NCBI GenBank assembly: GCA_016198745.1
Contig: JACQHZ010000387.1
Location: 1 to 53,869 of the forward strand
Reading direction: 5' to 3'
Length of the DNA stretch: 53,869 nucleotides
From: Verrucomicrobiota bacterium
GTDB lineage: Bacteria > Verrucomicrobiota > Verrucomicrobiia > JABWAM01
Every line of letters starts with the position of its first letter. Position 1 is the first letter of the stretch. Shown one piece after another: positions 17,198-25,587 of the stretch. The notes below the pieces were generated by a model. The model searched no databases. It was not told the DNA's origin and saw nothing but the letters and a program-made list of their open reading frames with translations. Made by a program: the position numbers and the translations under genes.

Positions 17198-17533
17198 TTA
17201 TCCATGCAATTCGAGACATCCCATGCCAGCATCCTTTTCAAATGCCAGAAGGGTGGAGGCGTTCTTCCGCAGCAATCTTTCGATGTCACGCACAGGACAA
17301 TTCCCGCATCTCAACCAGATCAATTTGGGCGGATGACCGCGCAACAAACTGATGTCGTAAAAGTCCGCATCCAGGGTCACCATGACAAACCCATTCGCTT
17401 TGGCATATTTCCAAATGGTGTGGTCGTCGGCTGTGCGCATGCCCAGCAGACGGATATGATTCGATTCGGGAAAAACGTCCGCCAACCGTTTGACCAATTG
17501 ATGGCTGAGGTTGTGGTCAAACAGCAGTTTCAT
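17198..17533 (-). CDS. DUF5615-family PIN-like protein (toxin of a type II module)
   Basis: A 111-residue protein starting MKLLFDHNLSHQLVKRL, the signature opening of the DUF5615/Mut7-C-like PIN-fold family. Acidic residues fit a metal site: Asp6, then the TADDHTIW motif and VTLDADF near 50-60, with a later LIWLRCGN block. The partner DUF433 gene overlaps its start by 17 bases on the same strand, the usual antitoxin-first order. The predicted role is a ribonuclease toxin held by the DUF433 protein. Activity is inferred from the family arrangement and not from direct evidence. Confidence 0.85.
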   Translation of the reverse strand: MKLLFDHNLSHQLVKRLADVFPESNHIRLLGMRTADDHTIWKYAKANGFVMVTLDADFYDISLLRGHPPKLIWLRCGNCPVRDIERLLRKNASTLLAFEKDAGMGCLELHG

Positions 17534-17762
17534 GCGGCGAGAAGGCAATCATGGAATGTCTCTCCTTGTCCGCCGCATATGCCAGACAAGCCTGGATGTC
17601 TTCCTCGGTCAAATCTGGATATTCCTCAATGATTTGCTGATGGCTCATGTTAGCAGCCAGCCAGCCAAGCACATCCCCAACGGTAATCCGCATCCTACGA
17701 ATGCAAGGCTTTCCGCCCCGTTTGCCAGGTTCGATGGTGATGATTTTGTGATAATCGGTCAT
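17517..17762 (-). CDS. DUF433-family antitoxin
   Basis: An 81-residue protein. The opening TDYHKIITIEPGKRGGKPCI is the DUF433 hallmark (ITxxPxxxxGKPCI), followed by TVGDVLGWLAANMS, the helix-turn-helix, and YPDLTEEDIQACLAYAADKE. The start at 17762 is chosen because it begins the conserved domain; an upstream ATG adds only a low-complexity leader. It overlaps and precedes the DUF5615 gene, the expected antitoxin position, and would be expected to repress its own promoter. Confidence 0.9.
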   Translation of the reverse strand: MTDYHKIITIEPGKRGGKPCIRRMRITVGDVLGWLAANMSHQQIIEEYPDLTEEDIQACLAYAADKERHSMIAFSPHETAV

Positions 17763-18257
17763 GCAAATAAATGTAACGCTTCCTCCCCCCTTTGACGAGC
17801 AAATCTTCACCCCTTCCTTTTACCATCTTTGCATAGTTTTGCCCCGCCAACTGTCCGCCGTCAACCACGAGATATTGCCGGAACTGAGGTGCGCGCCACA
17901 AGGTCGGTAACTCCAAGGACCGATCCGTTCATCAGCGATCCCCCCTTGCTGAAGAACATGGGAGAGTTCCAATCACAAAACGCGGCCTTATGTCTTCTCA
18001 GTAAGCCAGACGATTCCATCATGATTTTCATGCGGACATGGACCCCGTGCTTCCCCGACATTTGTCGGGGTCCCCTGACAAAAACAGCGGAACGCCCTCA
18101 TCAATCATGAAACCCAAACTGCCCCCGGATCAACCAACCGCCCCTGACCTGGAAAACTATTTGACGTTCGGGATAGTTCGCGATTAAATTCTGTCATGAG
18201 AAGATTGCACACAATGCATGAGCCACCCTCTGCGTCGCTGACCATAGGTGGAATGAT
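17763..18257. other. Gap without a recognisable gene
   Basis: About 495 bases between the divergent DUF433 and Phd genes. A minus-strand frame near 17695-17916 (QYLVVDGGQLAGQ) is not a family I know. The only clear structure is the perfect palindrome CCCCGACA-TT-TGTCGGGG at 18053-18070. Promoters for both toxin-antitoxin modules should lie here, but none stands out. Confidence 0.5.
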
Positions 18258-18497
18258 ATGAAAACCCTGAACCTGAAAGAACTCGTCAAAGATGCCCCTG
18301 CGCTTGTCGCGATGATCAAAGAGGGCGAGGAGGTGACCCTGACTGAGAACGGCCGGCGCCTGGCGAAAATCGTTCCATTCGAGCCTTCGCGGAGAATGCC
18401 GCGACCCGCCGGGCTGGCTCAGGGACAGTTCACCGTGCCGAAGGATTTCAACGATCCATTACCGGACCATGTATTGCAAGATTTTGAAGGGACATGA
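18258..18497 (+). CDS. Phd/YefM-type antitoxin
   Basis: A 79-residue protein. MKTLNLKELVKDAPALVAMI then EGEEVTLTENGRRLAKIVPF is the typical Phd/YefM DNA-binding fold, where a beta-hairpin carries the VTLTENGRRLAKI strand. The C-terminal tail (QGQFTVPKDFNDPLPDHVL) is the flexible toxin-wrapping segment usual in VapC partners. AGGTGG lies a few bases upstream of the start. The stop overlaps the start of the VapC gene (ATGA), so the pair is translationally coupled. Autoregulation is expected from the family. Confidence 0.92.
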   Translation: MKTLNLKELVKDAPALVAMIKEGEEVTLTENGRRLAKIVPFEPSRRMPRPAGLAQGQFTVPKDFNDPLPDHVLQDFEGT

Positions 18498-18880
18498 GAA
18501 TCCTGCTGGATACGTGCGATTTCCTCTGGTTCATCTCAGGCGACAGGTCCCTTCCGCCCTCGACTCAACAGGCGATCCAGGACCCAAATAACGAGATCTT
18601 TCTCAGTGTCGTTTCATTGTGGGAAATCACAATCAAACACGCGCTTGGCCGGTTGCCATTGCCACAGACGCCGGACGCGTATATTCCGGCTCAGCGTGAA
18701 CGGCACGGCATCCAGTCTCTAAGCCTGCAGGAGGCCGTCGTGAAGCGGCTTGTCAAGCTGCCCGCGATCCACCGTGATCCGTTTGATCGCATACTCGTTT
18801 GCCAGGCGCAGGAACACGATTTGCATCTTGCCTCCAGCGATTCGTTGGTTGCGCAGTACCCGGTGACGTTGCTGCCGTGA
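18494..18880 (+). CDS. vapC: VapC-type PIN-domain toxin
   Basis: A 128-residue PIN-domain ribonuclease. The first acidic residue is in LLDTCDFLW (Asp6), the second in SVVSLWEITIK (Glu near 46), the third in HRDPFDRILVCQA (Asp near 98), with Asp in ASSDSLV near the end, which together form the metal site. Length and motif spacing are normal for VapC, so the protein should be active. It follows its Phd-type antitoxin with an ATGA overlap. The family cleaves tRNA or rRNA; the target here is unknown. Confidence 0.93.
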   Translation: MRILLDTCDFLWFISGDRSLPPSTQQAIQDPNNEIFLSVVSLWEITIKHALGRLPLPQTPDAYIPAQRERHGIQSLSLQEAVVKRLVKLPAIHRDPFDRILVCQAQEHDLHLASSDSLVAQYPVTLLP

Positions 18881-19148
18881 TCCTTGCTCCGAGCATCCGA
18901 GGCCATCCACTAAGAAAACGGGGACTGACGAGTTTGAGGGATTGTCAGAGCCTGGCGCGATAAAAGCGCATCCGGCGAACTCGCAGACGGAATTCAGGCG
19001 CTTCCTGTGCAATCAGGATTTAGTCTTTGAAGCTTGAGCTGGCGGCGAATGTGCGCTAGGTTTCCGTCGTGACTCAAAACCCAATTTGTGATTTTCATCT
19101 CGACATCCTGAACCGCGCGCCGGTATGGGTCGGCACACAGATGAAATC

Positions 19149-19514
19149 ATGATTCAACCTTTGTTGAAGCCGGCGCCGATCCAGGAGGTGGATGAGGCGC
19201 TATTGCAAGAAATCACGACGCGCATTGTGGAACACTGCCGTCCGTTGTGGATCGTGTTATTCGGCAGCCGGGCATGGGGAACGCAGCGGCGCGACAGCGA
19301 CGTGGATTTGTTTGTGGAGATGGAGTCCAAGGAACCGCCACACGAACGGCGAATGAGGATTCGGCGGCTGTTTCAAGGGCGCCGCTGGGGGCTGGATTTG
19401 CTGGTGTATACGCCGGCTGAAACCGCCGCTGAACGTGCGATTCCGGGGACCATGGCGGCAGGCATTGAGCGGGGAGGCAGAGTGCTTTATGAGCGCGAAG
19501 ATTCCAGCGGTTGA
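19149..19514 (+). CDS. MNT-type minimal nucleotidyltransferase (MntA-like)
   Basis: A 121-residue protein with the GSx10DxD nucleotidyltransferase motif: GSRAWGTQRRDSDVD near residues 38-52, a further acidic residue near 93, and Gly-rich GGRVLYERED at the end. In MNT/HEPN modules this protein is the antitoxin that adds nucleotides to the HEPN ribonuclease. It overlaps the next gene by 26 bases, a normal arrangement, but here the HEPN partner is truncated, so the module is probably non-functional. The start at 19149 is preferred over 19125 because it begins the conserved region. Confidence 0.9.
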   Translation: MIQPLLKPAPIQEVDEALLQEITTRIVEHCRPLWIVLFGSRAWGTQRRDSDVDLFVEMESKEPPHERRMRIRRLFQGRRWGLDLLVYTPAETAAERAIPGTMAAGIERGGRVLYEREDSSG

Positions 19515-19893
19515 GGCATGGGTGCGCAAGGCCGAGAATGATTTCAAGAACATTCGCGACAGCCTGCGAGGCGGCGATCCCGCTTGGGACACGGTCTGTT
19601 ACCATGCGCAACAAGGCAGCGAGAAGTATCTCAAGGCTTGCCTCATTGTTCAGGGGATTGAGCCCCCGCGCGTTCACGATCTGGAGGAATTACTGATTTG
19701 GCGTCAACCGCGATCACCGAACTCGGTTTTGTGCGGATCCTGGGTCAGGCCCCCCAATATGGACTGCGCGTTGAAGATGCGCAAACCTTGTTGGCGCGGC
19801 TCAAAACCCAAAAAACCATTCATTGGACTTTTCTTGCTGATGACCTCGTTGTGGAACGGCTTCCCCGCTGGGTCAGGTCGGCGAAGCACGTGA
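19489..19893 (+). pseudogene. Truncated HEPN (HepT-like) gene, chimeric 3' end
   Basis: The first 69 codons match the HEPN domain: AWVRKAENDFKNIRDSLRGG, CYHAQQGSEKYLKACL and EPPRVHDLEELL parallel the intact protein at 26825-27244. From about 19696 the frame leaves the family and reads through an unrelated PIN-domain fragment in another frame to a stop at 19893. The second helical half, with the ARYPG segment seen in the intact paralogue, is missing. The overlap with the upstream nucleotidyltransferase is kept. It is probably a deletion scar. Confidence 0.85.
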
Positions 19894-19988
19894 CCGATGG
19901 CCACTTGGCGGAACTGGCCAAAGTTCATGGAATGATCCTCGCCACACTGGATCGTGGAATACCTGGGGCTTTCGTCCTGCCGGGATAA
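19698..19988 (+). pseudogene. vapC: C-terminal half of a VapC/PIN toxin gene
   Basis: The frame reads ASTAITELGFVRILGQ, then ARLKTQKTIHWTFLADD, then HVTDGHLAELAKVHGMILAT and LDRG. These are the middle and C-terminal blocks of the VapC subfamily that has TENGFVR and HRQVTDAYL motifs. The N-terminal strand with the first catalytic Asp is absent, and the sequence is joined directly to a truncated HEPN gene. A matching N-terminal half lies downstream at 20056-20142, so the pieces occur in reversed order. Confidence 0.8.
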
Positions 19989-20055
19989 ATCCAGCGATGT
20001 CCTGGAAAGCTACTGCTCCGGAGTGGACTGCTGAGAAAGACACGGCCATGATCCA

Positions 20056-20142
20056 GTGGATACATCCGTGATCGTTGCCTGGTTGGACCGTTCGCACCCG
20101 CAACATGGACGGTGCACGAAAGCGTTGAAATCATGGGGGATG
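20056..20142 (+). pseudogene. vapC: N-terminal fragment of a VapC/PIN toxin gene
   Basis: GTG begins DTSVIVAWLDRSHPQHGR, then CTKALKSWG, the opening strand and helix of a PIN domain with the first catalytic Asp. Similarity ends near 20142; the open frame continues to 20265 with unrelated residues. It cannot be functional alone. With 19698-19988 it suggests two former tandem vapC genes from which the middle was deleted, or one rearranged gene. Confidence 0.75.
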
Positions 20143-20268
20143 TGGATTTCATTTTCCCCGGTGGCGATTAGCCTGGTTTTTGATGCGCTTTCCATTCTTC
20201 TTCCAACGCCGCAATCTCAGAAACGGCTTTTCCTTTCTCTGTTTTGGCGGAAAAATCCGGGCTGAACC

Positions 20269-20454
20269 TCAAAGCTTGATTTTGAGTTTTTGGCATGCCT
20301 GCGCCGGAGAATAGCGACGGCCATCATCGTGCGTGCGGCATTGGAGGATGGCAAGGTGGTCTTGCATGTCTTCCAATGCCTGCCGAAGGCGGGAAATCTC
20401 GCTCCAGCGTTTTTTCAGCGCGGCATCCACTTTTTTAAGGGCGGTTTTAGTCAT
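20269..20454 (-). CDS. Small coiled antitoxin-like protein downstream of a RelE toxin
   Basis: A 61-residue basic protein (TKTALKKVDAALKKRW, EISRLRQALEDMQDHLAI) that is probably helical over residues 3-40 with heptad-like leucines, then SPAQACQKLKIKL. I do not recognise a named family. It overlaps the RelE-type toxin by 8 bases on the same strand and follows it, so it is the likely antitoxin in toxin-first order, as in HigBA or some ParE systems. The assignment rests on position and size. Confidence 0.6.
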   Translation of the reverse strand: MTKTALKKVDAALKKRWSEISRLRQALEDMQDHLAILQCRTHDDGRRYSPAQACQKLKIKL

Positions 20455-20689
20455 AAATTTCCTTTCGATTTCCAATTGCGCGGATCAGAACCGTGTCGCC
20501 AATCAAATCGAAGAGGATGCGATAATCTCCCATACGCAAGCGGTAATCGCAATCATGATGTGTGAGCCGCTTGATGTCTCCGACCAAGCCAGACTGCAAC
20601 CATTGGATCTTCCGCAAAATCTGGGCGGCTTCCCTTTCCGGCAAACGAGCAAGATCCTGCAGGGCGGCGGTGGTCAATTCGACTTTCAT
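20447..20689 (-). CDS. RelE/ParE-family toxin
   Basis: An 80-residue protein, MKVELTTAALQDLARLPEREA at the start, then ILRKIQWL, GDIKRLTHHDCDYRLRMGDYRILFD and VLIRAIGNRKEIYD. The YRLRxGDYRIxF block and the final His/Lys-Arg-containing strand are the RelE fold's hallmark; RelE toxins cut mRNA on the ribosome. The short start at 20689 is chosen because it begins the domain; the longer frame adds an unrelated leader. The small overlapping gene downstream is the likely antitoxin. Confidence 0.9.
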   Translation of the reverse strand: MKVELTTAALQDLARLPEREAAQILRKIQWLQSGLVGDIKRLTHHDCDYRLRMGDYRILFDLIGDTVLIRAIGNRKEIYD

Positions 20690-20873
20690 TTTCTTGCGAG
20701 GGTTGCTCTTTCCCCACTGAGGAATAATCCATTTCTCGACATCTCCTATCTGGCGGCAAAACGAAATACGCGCAGGTCGTGAGCGGGGGGCCATGCCGCC
20801 GGAGTAAAAGATGAAATTCCGAAGTCAAGACCCTGCATCCCACAGCGACAAGTCTGTTGGGTTCAGCGTGAAG

Positions 20874-22655
20874 TCAGAATCCGTAAACGGCCTGGAGATA
20901 AAGGGACCCGATCCCGCCTTCGGCCTTCAAACTTCTGCCGGCGTTTTCATAGCTGCCGAAGTTCACGTCGAACCCCAGGCGCGTTCCCCAGTTTTCGCTG
21001 AAATCATAGCCGGTAAAAACCTGCCCGTGCACATAATTCCACTGGTCCAGCCCAAAGGCCGCCCCATGGACGCCCAAATACCAGCTCCGCGACACGAAGC
21101 TTTTGATTTCCGCGCCAAGGAGCGGCGTGGCATAGAGGATTTCCTGGGTGCCTTTGCCGCTGAGCGTGAAACGGTTGTTGGCATCGGCAACGAAAAGTTC
21201 TTCGTCCAGAAAAGCCCACTTGGCGCCGAAAAAAGGCGTCACGATCCACGTCTTGTCTTTATAGACATCGTAGCCCAAAGTCACTGCAACCGTGTTTAGA
21301 TCGGCTGTGCCGTCCACAACAGAACCAGCAGGCAATGATGTGCCCTCGCCTCCTTTAAAAATCGCCTTGGTGGTGTGTCCGCGTTGATCATACCGGTCAT
21401 AGGTATGCTGAAAACCGATATGAAATTTTGGAAACGCCTGCCAATCAATATCTAATTGGCTGCCAGAAACAAAATTCTGGTTGAGGCTCAGGTCGTCGCC
21501 AAAATCAAAATCAGTTCCCGTCTGGCCGAGGCGCGCCGAGCCAAACACCTGGCCGAACCGCGGTCCCGCGCGCATTTCCAAGGTGCGGTTTACGGGTTCA
21601 TTCAGACCGATGTTTCCTTCGGAGGATCTTAATTTTATTGATTTGGGATTTCGGTTGCTCACAGCGGCCGGCCCAAAGTCAAATTTGTAAAAACCGCGAA
21701 CTTCGCCGCCAACATTGGCCACCTTGTAATCGAACCCGCGGTTTATGGAATTGTCGTAGGCCGTCGATCCAAATACGGCGATCTGGAGCCACGAAAGTGG
21801 TTGCCAAACCGTTTCCAAGGAGACGCTGGCAAGATGCTCTTGGCGTCCTTGGAATGAAGTGTTGCCGGAAGTTGGGGGACGGAAATCATAGATCTGCCAG
21901 TTGCCGCTTAAAACCGCCTGGGAACTCAGGGTGGGAAGCCACTCGTAGCCAACCCCCGTGAAGATCGTATGTTCGATGCGTTCGAAAACCAAAGGATTCG
22001 TGTATTTTTTGTCAAACTCATATCCGTAAAACCACGCCAGCTTGTTGTCGAGATAATGCTGCACGTTGACCAGGCTCAAATAAGGGTTGCACTCGCGATA
22101 AACCTCTATCTCTTGGTGGGGTGAAGTGATCCACAAGCCGCGAATGCCGGCGCTGATCCGCAGATCCTGAGCGAACGGCAGTTTGTAACTCGTGCCAAAG
22201 GAGGTGTTGTTTGCGTCGCTGTCAAGAAATGGGTTTTCGTCGTAGCGCGTCATGCTGAAATTGTAGTCCGCGAAAATGAGCCACTCTGGCGAAAAGCGAT
22301 AGGAAGCGTCCACCCCCTCCGTTTCCATCCACACGCTGTCACCCTTTTCACCGGGACCGCTGCTCAGAAGCGCATTGCTCGTCCAAAACCCGCGCGCGCG
22401 GACATAGGGGGTGATGGCCCCCCGCTTGTTCGGTTTCAGCGTGAGAAGTTCGCCAAATTCTTCGTCTTCGGCGCCAGCTTCGGCGACCGTTGGAGTTTCG
22501 CGGAAAGAGGGCGCCGTTTCCTTCTGGAGTTCCTGGCTCCGGCGGATCGTATCCTCCCTGTTCTGCTGAGCAAATATCGGCCATGCCATGAGTCCCACCA
22601 CCAAGAAGGGCAGGAGGCGGACCCAACTGACAAAGCGATGCTTCTTGGTGGTCAT
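20874..22655 (-). CDS. Outer-membrane beta-barrel protein
   Basis: A protein of about 593 residues with a signal peptide (LLPFLVVGLMAWPIFA) followed by an acidic, Gln/Glu-rich linker and then alternating hydrophobic/aromatic strands to the end. The last residues, YLQAVYGF, end in Phe as outer-membrane barrels do. Repeated strand units such as WLIFADYNFSMTRYD, LAWFYGYEFDKKY and FHIGFQHTYDRYDQ support a barrel of many strands. An in-frame ATG at 22685, only 2 bases after the preceding stop, would add 10 residues and hint at coupling. It is the last gene of a three-gene operon with a FecR-domain protein and a Gly/Ser-rich secreted protein. The transported or bound ligand is unknown. Confidence 0.82.
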   Translation of the reverse strand: MTTKKHRFVSWVRLLPFLVVGLMAWPIFAQQNREDTIRRSQELQKETAPSFRETPTVAEAGAEDEEFGELLTLKPNKRGAITPYVRARGFWTSNALLSSGPGEKGDSVWMETEGVDASYRFSPEWLIFADYNFSMTRYDENPFLDSDANNTSFGTSYKLPFAQDLRISAGIRGLWITSPHQEIEVYRECNPYLSLVNVQHYLDNKLAWFYGYEFDKKYTNPLVFERIEHTIFTGVGYEWLPTLSSQAVLSGNWQIYDFRPPTSGNTSFQGRQEHLASVSLETVWQPLSWLQIAVFGSTAYDNSINRGFDYKVANVGGEVRGFYKFDFGPAAVSNRNPKSIKLRSSEGNIGLNEPVNRTLEMRAGPRFGQVFGSARLGQTGTDFDFGDDLSLNQNFVSGSQLDIDWQAFPKFHIGFQHTYDRYDQRGHTTKAIFKGGEGTSLPAGSVVDGTADLNTVAVTLGYDVYKDKTWIVTPFFGAKWAFLDEELFVADANNRFTLSGKGTQEILYATPLLGAEIKSFVSRSWYLGVHGAAFGLDQWNYVHGQVFTGYDFSENWGTRLGFDVNFGSYENAGRSLKAEGGIGSLYLQAVYGF

Positions 22656-22687
22656 TGCGGAAAGAAATAAAATTGAGAGGTTCATTT

Positions 22688-23881
22688 CTAGTTTGTGCGA
22701 AAGGTTCCCCTTCTGCCGTCCTGCGCTGTATAACTCCCACTCACTCGCGATCCTGAAAGACTGAATGATCCATTGACAGACCCAAGCCCGGCGGGGTCGG
22801 TTGAGGAACCGCTTCCAGAGAAGGTCCCGCTTCCGATGTTAATTTGCCCGATGGCGTTGGCCGTGGCGCCACTGCTTGTGGTCGCCATGAGCGAAACCTG
22901 TCCGCTGCTGCCGACCGACCCGGTAAGAATGGCCGTGCCGAATCGGTTGCTGCCGGCGCCTATAATCGTGCCATCGGAAAGGATCGCGATGGCTCCAGTT
23001 CCGGCATTGATGTTTCCCGTTCGGCCGGTGGCGGTTGAAAATGTAATAATTGTCCCGGCGAGACGGCTTCCGCTCAGTGATTGCACCGTCACCTGCGTGG
23101 TCGTCTCGCTGCGCGGCACCAACTGGCCATTCTGAAATCCACCGTGGGAAATCTGGTCCCGTTGAAGCTCGCGCGTATTGTTGATCCCGTTCTTTGCGTT
23201 TTCCGGAAAATCGGTTGGAAAACCGCCCCCCTTCTTACGAGCATTGTTGAGCATTTCCTGATCGACCTTATGAGCACCGATATCTGTGTCGTTGTAGTGC
23301 GAAAGATCACCCTGGAACCGGGCTATGGCCTGCTTCACCGCATCCGCTTGTGCATAAAGCTCATTGGTTGCCATGTGGGCAAATTCCTCGCCCTTCATAA
23401 CCAGGAATACCCCACCTACGATCAAGCCGGCCACCGGCACTCCGGCACCTGTAACAGCTATGATGGCTGGTCCAGCAATAACCACCTTGCCAGCCACCAG
23501 CGTTCCCTCAACCATGGTTGCTATTGCTCCATCAATAATCATCTCCGCGCCAACCGTCGAAATAAGGCGCCCCAAGCCAAGCTCCGTCCCGGTTCTCAGG
23601 CGATCATTGGATTGGTAGAGCTTCACAGTGTCAATCACATTTCCCACTCCCTCGCAGATATGACCGAGATTTGTCCCTGTTGGGGCGTTTTTTTTGGTGA
23701 TTGCTTCCATAATCCCGCCCCACTCCGATGCGCCGCCTATAGCGCCAATAATTTTAATTGCCGTTTCTGATTCACCGCCCTCCATCTGTCCTCCATCAAC
23801 CTGCTGTGCCCGCAACGAGGTGTGAAATCCGATAAGCAGGCATGTGACAGCAACCAGTGTTCTGCGTGAAGAATGTTTCAT
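22688..23881 (-). CDS. Secreted Gly/Ser-rich protein of unknown function
   Basis: A 397-residue protein with a signal peptide (LVAVTCLLIGFHTSLRAQ). Residues about 110-165 are very hydrophobic and Gly/Val-rich (VVIAGPAIIAVTGAGVPVAG, GLIVGGVFLVMKG), as if to insert into a membrane or form a glycine-zipper. About 165-255 is hydrophilic. The C-terminal 135 residues are low-complexity Gly/Ser/Thr/Asn, with repeats such as SGSRLAGTI, GTAILTGSVGSSG, SGSGSSTDP and LSGSRVSGSY, suggesting a beta-helical or beta-roll surface domain. I do not recognise a family. It lies between a FecR-domain protein and an outer-membrane barrel. Confidence 0.7.
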   Translation of the reverse strand: MKHSSRRTLVAVTCLLIGFHTSLRAQQVDGGQMEGGESETAIKIIGAIGGASEWGGIMEAITKKNAPTGTNLGHICEGVGNVIDTVKLYQSNDRLRTGTELGLGRLISTVGAEMIIDGAIATMVEGTLVAGKVVIAGPAIIAVTGAGVPVAGLIVGGVFLVMKGEEFAHMATNELYAQADAVKQAIARFQGDLSHYNDTDIGAHKVDQEMLNNARKKGGGFPTDFPENAKNGINNTRELQRDQISHGGFQNGQLVPRSETTTQVTVQSLSGSRLAGTIITFSTATGRTGNINAGTGAIAILSDGTIIGAGSNRFGTAILTGSVGSSGQVSLMATTSSGATANAIGQINIGSGTFSGSGSSTDPAGLGSVNGSFSLSGSRVSGSYTAQDGRRGTFRTN

Positions 23882-23930
23882 TGTTTTTCCCTTGTTTTTC
23901 TCGTACAGTTCAGTGATCGAGTCATTAGTT

Positions 23931-25505
23931 CTATCTACCGGTTAAATTGAGGCACACAAATTTCCTGATATTTCTGTTCGCTTTTTCAAAGCAAATTGTC
24001 GCGAAATATGTTGGAATACTTTCGACCTGCAAAAAAATGGAGATATGCGTGCCGTTTTGGAGGACATAAACAGGCTGAAAATTTTTGCGCATGATCGCCG
24101 GGATCGAAAAAATCTGCTTGACCGACATCGGGTTATCCTGGGGGATGGCCGCAGCGAGCTTATCGGATTGGCTGCCAGCGATGACGTTGAGGAAGCCCTT
24201 GAGCGGCTCTCTCCAGGAATCCTTTCCTTTTTTATCTATCGCGCCAGTCAGGTTGACGATTGCGCCGGCGAGTCTTTGTTCGATGATGCGCATTTCCGAT
24301 TCCTCATCGAGCTTCAGGACGGCGGGATTGGCCGCGCTGGAAAACGGATTCTTTGCGCCAAAGGCTTCAATAAACTTTTTGGAATTGTCCACCAGAGAGA
24401 GTTCGGGCATTTCTTCTTCAAGCCAATGCGGCCTGAGTTCGGGGACACTCCCCCTTTTGAGAAGAGATGAACCCGTAATCACTCGACAATTGATCGTCTT
24501 ATTCGTTTTCCGTTCCCAATCTTGAACAACCGCTGCATCAAGATAAGGATTGTAAAATGCAGTGCGTGAGATTTCGGCGTTAATGTGCGACACCAGCAGG
24601 GTTGAACCGCCAAAAAAATATTGCCATACTTCCGGGGCCTTCTTGAAGAGATCCCGCTCAGTTATCACATTGAAGGTGTCACGGCCGGAAGCGTATTGCC
24701 TGAAAGCCCCTTTGATATCCGAACAAGCAACTTTTCTAAATGAAGCGGCAGAACCGAAAAACTGCATGTTCTTCTCCGAAACCATCTCGTCAGACGATTC
24801 CTTCTTTTCGGGATTCTTGAGCTTTTCCTTTTCCGGTTTGCTGCCCGACTCAGGAACACTGGCGTGGCTGCCGGTATTTACCCCGCGTAACAACATGGAA
24901 GATCTGACAAACGCTTCGATGTCGATGTACACGGGTTCTGGAAGAGTCGCCGCGCTCGTGGCGACGCTTAGCATCTGACCGGCTTGTAATTGGCGCATCT
25001 CTTTTGTCCGCACATGACTGACGGTGATTTCCCCGCCATCATCGTGCGAAAGAGCAACAATCTGTGTTTTCTCGCGAGCAACGCGGATCGTCACTACGTC
25101 TCCCCCATGGATGACGCATATGCCAGACGGGGTCACGATCCTTGTTCCATCAGTTCCGGGCGGCACATAAATCAAAGCAATTCCACTGTCTAGTTTCATC
25201 TCGCGCGATTGCGGATCGAAATTGAATAAAGTGTTGGAACCAAGCCGCGTGATGGACTTGTCTAAAAACTCAATTTCGGCCCGCGATTTTTTCCCGGTCT
25301 GAATTACATCCGAGCCGGAAACCGCATCATTCACCGTCGCCTCCCGTTTTTCGCCGGTGCTTTTCGCCAAAATCACCTCGTTATGCGCATCCGTAACCCG
25401 GGCCGACTTCAATGGCGCCGCTTCCGTTGGGAGAGTGATGAGAATGGTTAAACTCAGCCAGGCGGCTGTTTGCAGTATAATGGAGCTTGTATTTGGTCGC
25501 ATCAT
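23931..25505 (-). CDS. FecR-domain secreted protein
   Basis: A 524-residue protein; the start at 25505 is chosen because AGGAG lies 8-12 bases upstream, while the longer frame has none. A signal peptide (LQTAAWLSLTILITLPTEAA) is followed by a FecR domain at about 30-180: EVILAKSTGEKREATVND, then SRAEIEFLDKSITRLG, FDPQSREMKLDSGIALIYVP and VTPSGICVIHGGDVVTIRV. Residues about 220-240 are a charged Lys/Glu linker. The remaining 290 residues (SDIKGAFRQYASGRDTF, VWQYFFGGSTLLVSHIN, ETK-free) are of unknown fold. In Gram-negative bacteria FecR domains sense or scaffold at the envelope. It heads an operon with the Gly/Ser-rich protein and the barrel. No sigma factor gene lies alongside, unlike classical FecIR. 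Confidence 0.85.
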   Translation of the reverse strand: MMRPNTSSIILQTAAWLSLTILITLPTEAAPLKSARVTDAHNEVILAKSTGEKREATVNDAVSGSDVIQTGKKSRAEIEFLDKSITRLGSNTLFNFDPQSREMKLDSGIALIYVPPGTDGTRIVTPSGICVIHGGDVVTIRVAREKTQIVALSHDDGGEITVSHVRTKEMRQLQAGQMLSVATSAATLPEPVYIDIEAFVRSSMLLRGVNTGSHASVPESGSKPEKEKLKNPEKKESSDEMVSEKNMQFFGSAASFRKVACSDIKGAFRQYASGRDTFNVITERDLFKKAPEVWQYFFGGSTLLVSHINAEISRTAFYNPYLDAAVVQDWERKTNKTINCRVITGSSLLKRGSVPELRPHWLEEEMPELSLVDNSKKFIEAFGAKNPFSSAANPAVLKLDEESEMRIIEQRLAGAIVNLTGAIDKKGKDSWREPLKGFLNVIAGSQSDKLAAAIPQDNPMSVKQIFSIPAIMRKNFQPVYVLQNGTHISIFLQVESIPTYFATICFEKANRNIRKFVCLNLTGR

Positions 25506-25587
25506 AGGGGGGTCTCCTGATTTGGTTGGCGCTCTAAGGCGACAGTGGCGAAACACAATGCCGCGAAAATCTTGCTGACTCCATTGG

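Noticed and set aside
20143-20268. A minus-strand tail reading EIAALEEEWKAHQKPG as an antitoxin C-terminus
   Set aside because: It is short, has no start in frame within a plausible gene and no recognisable family.
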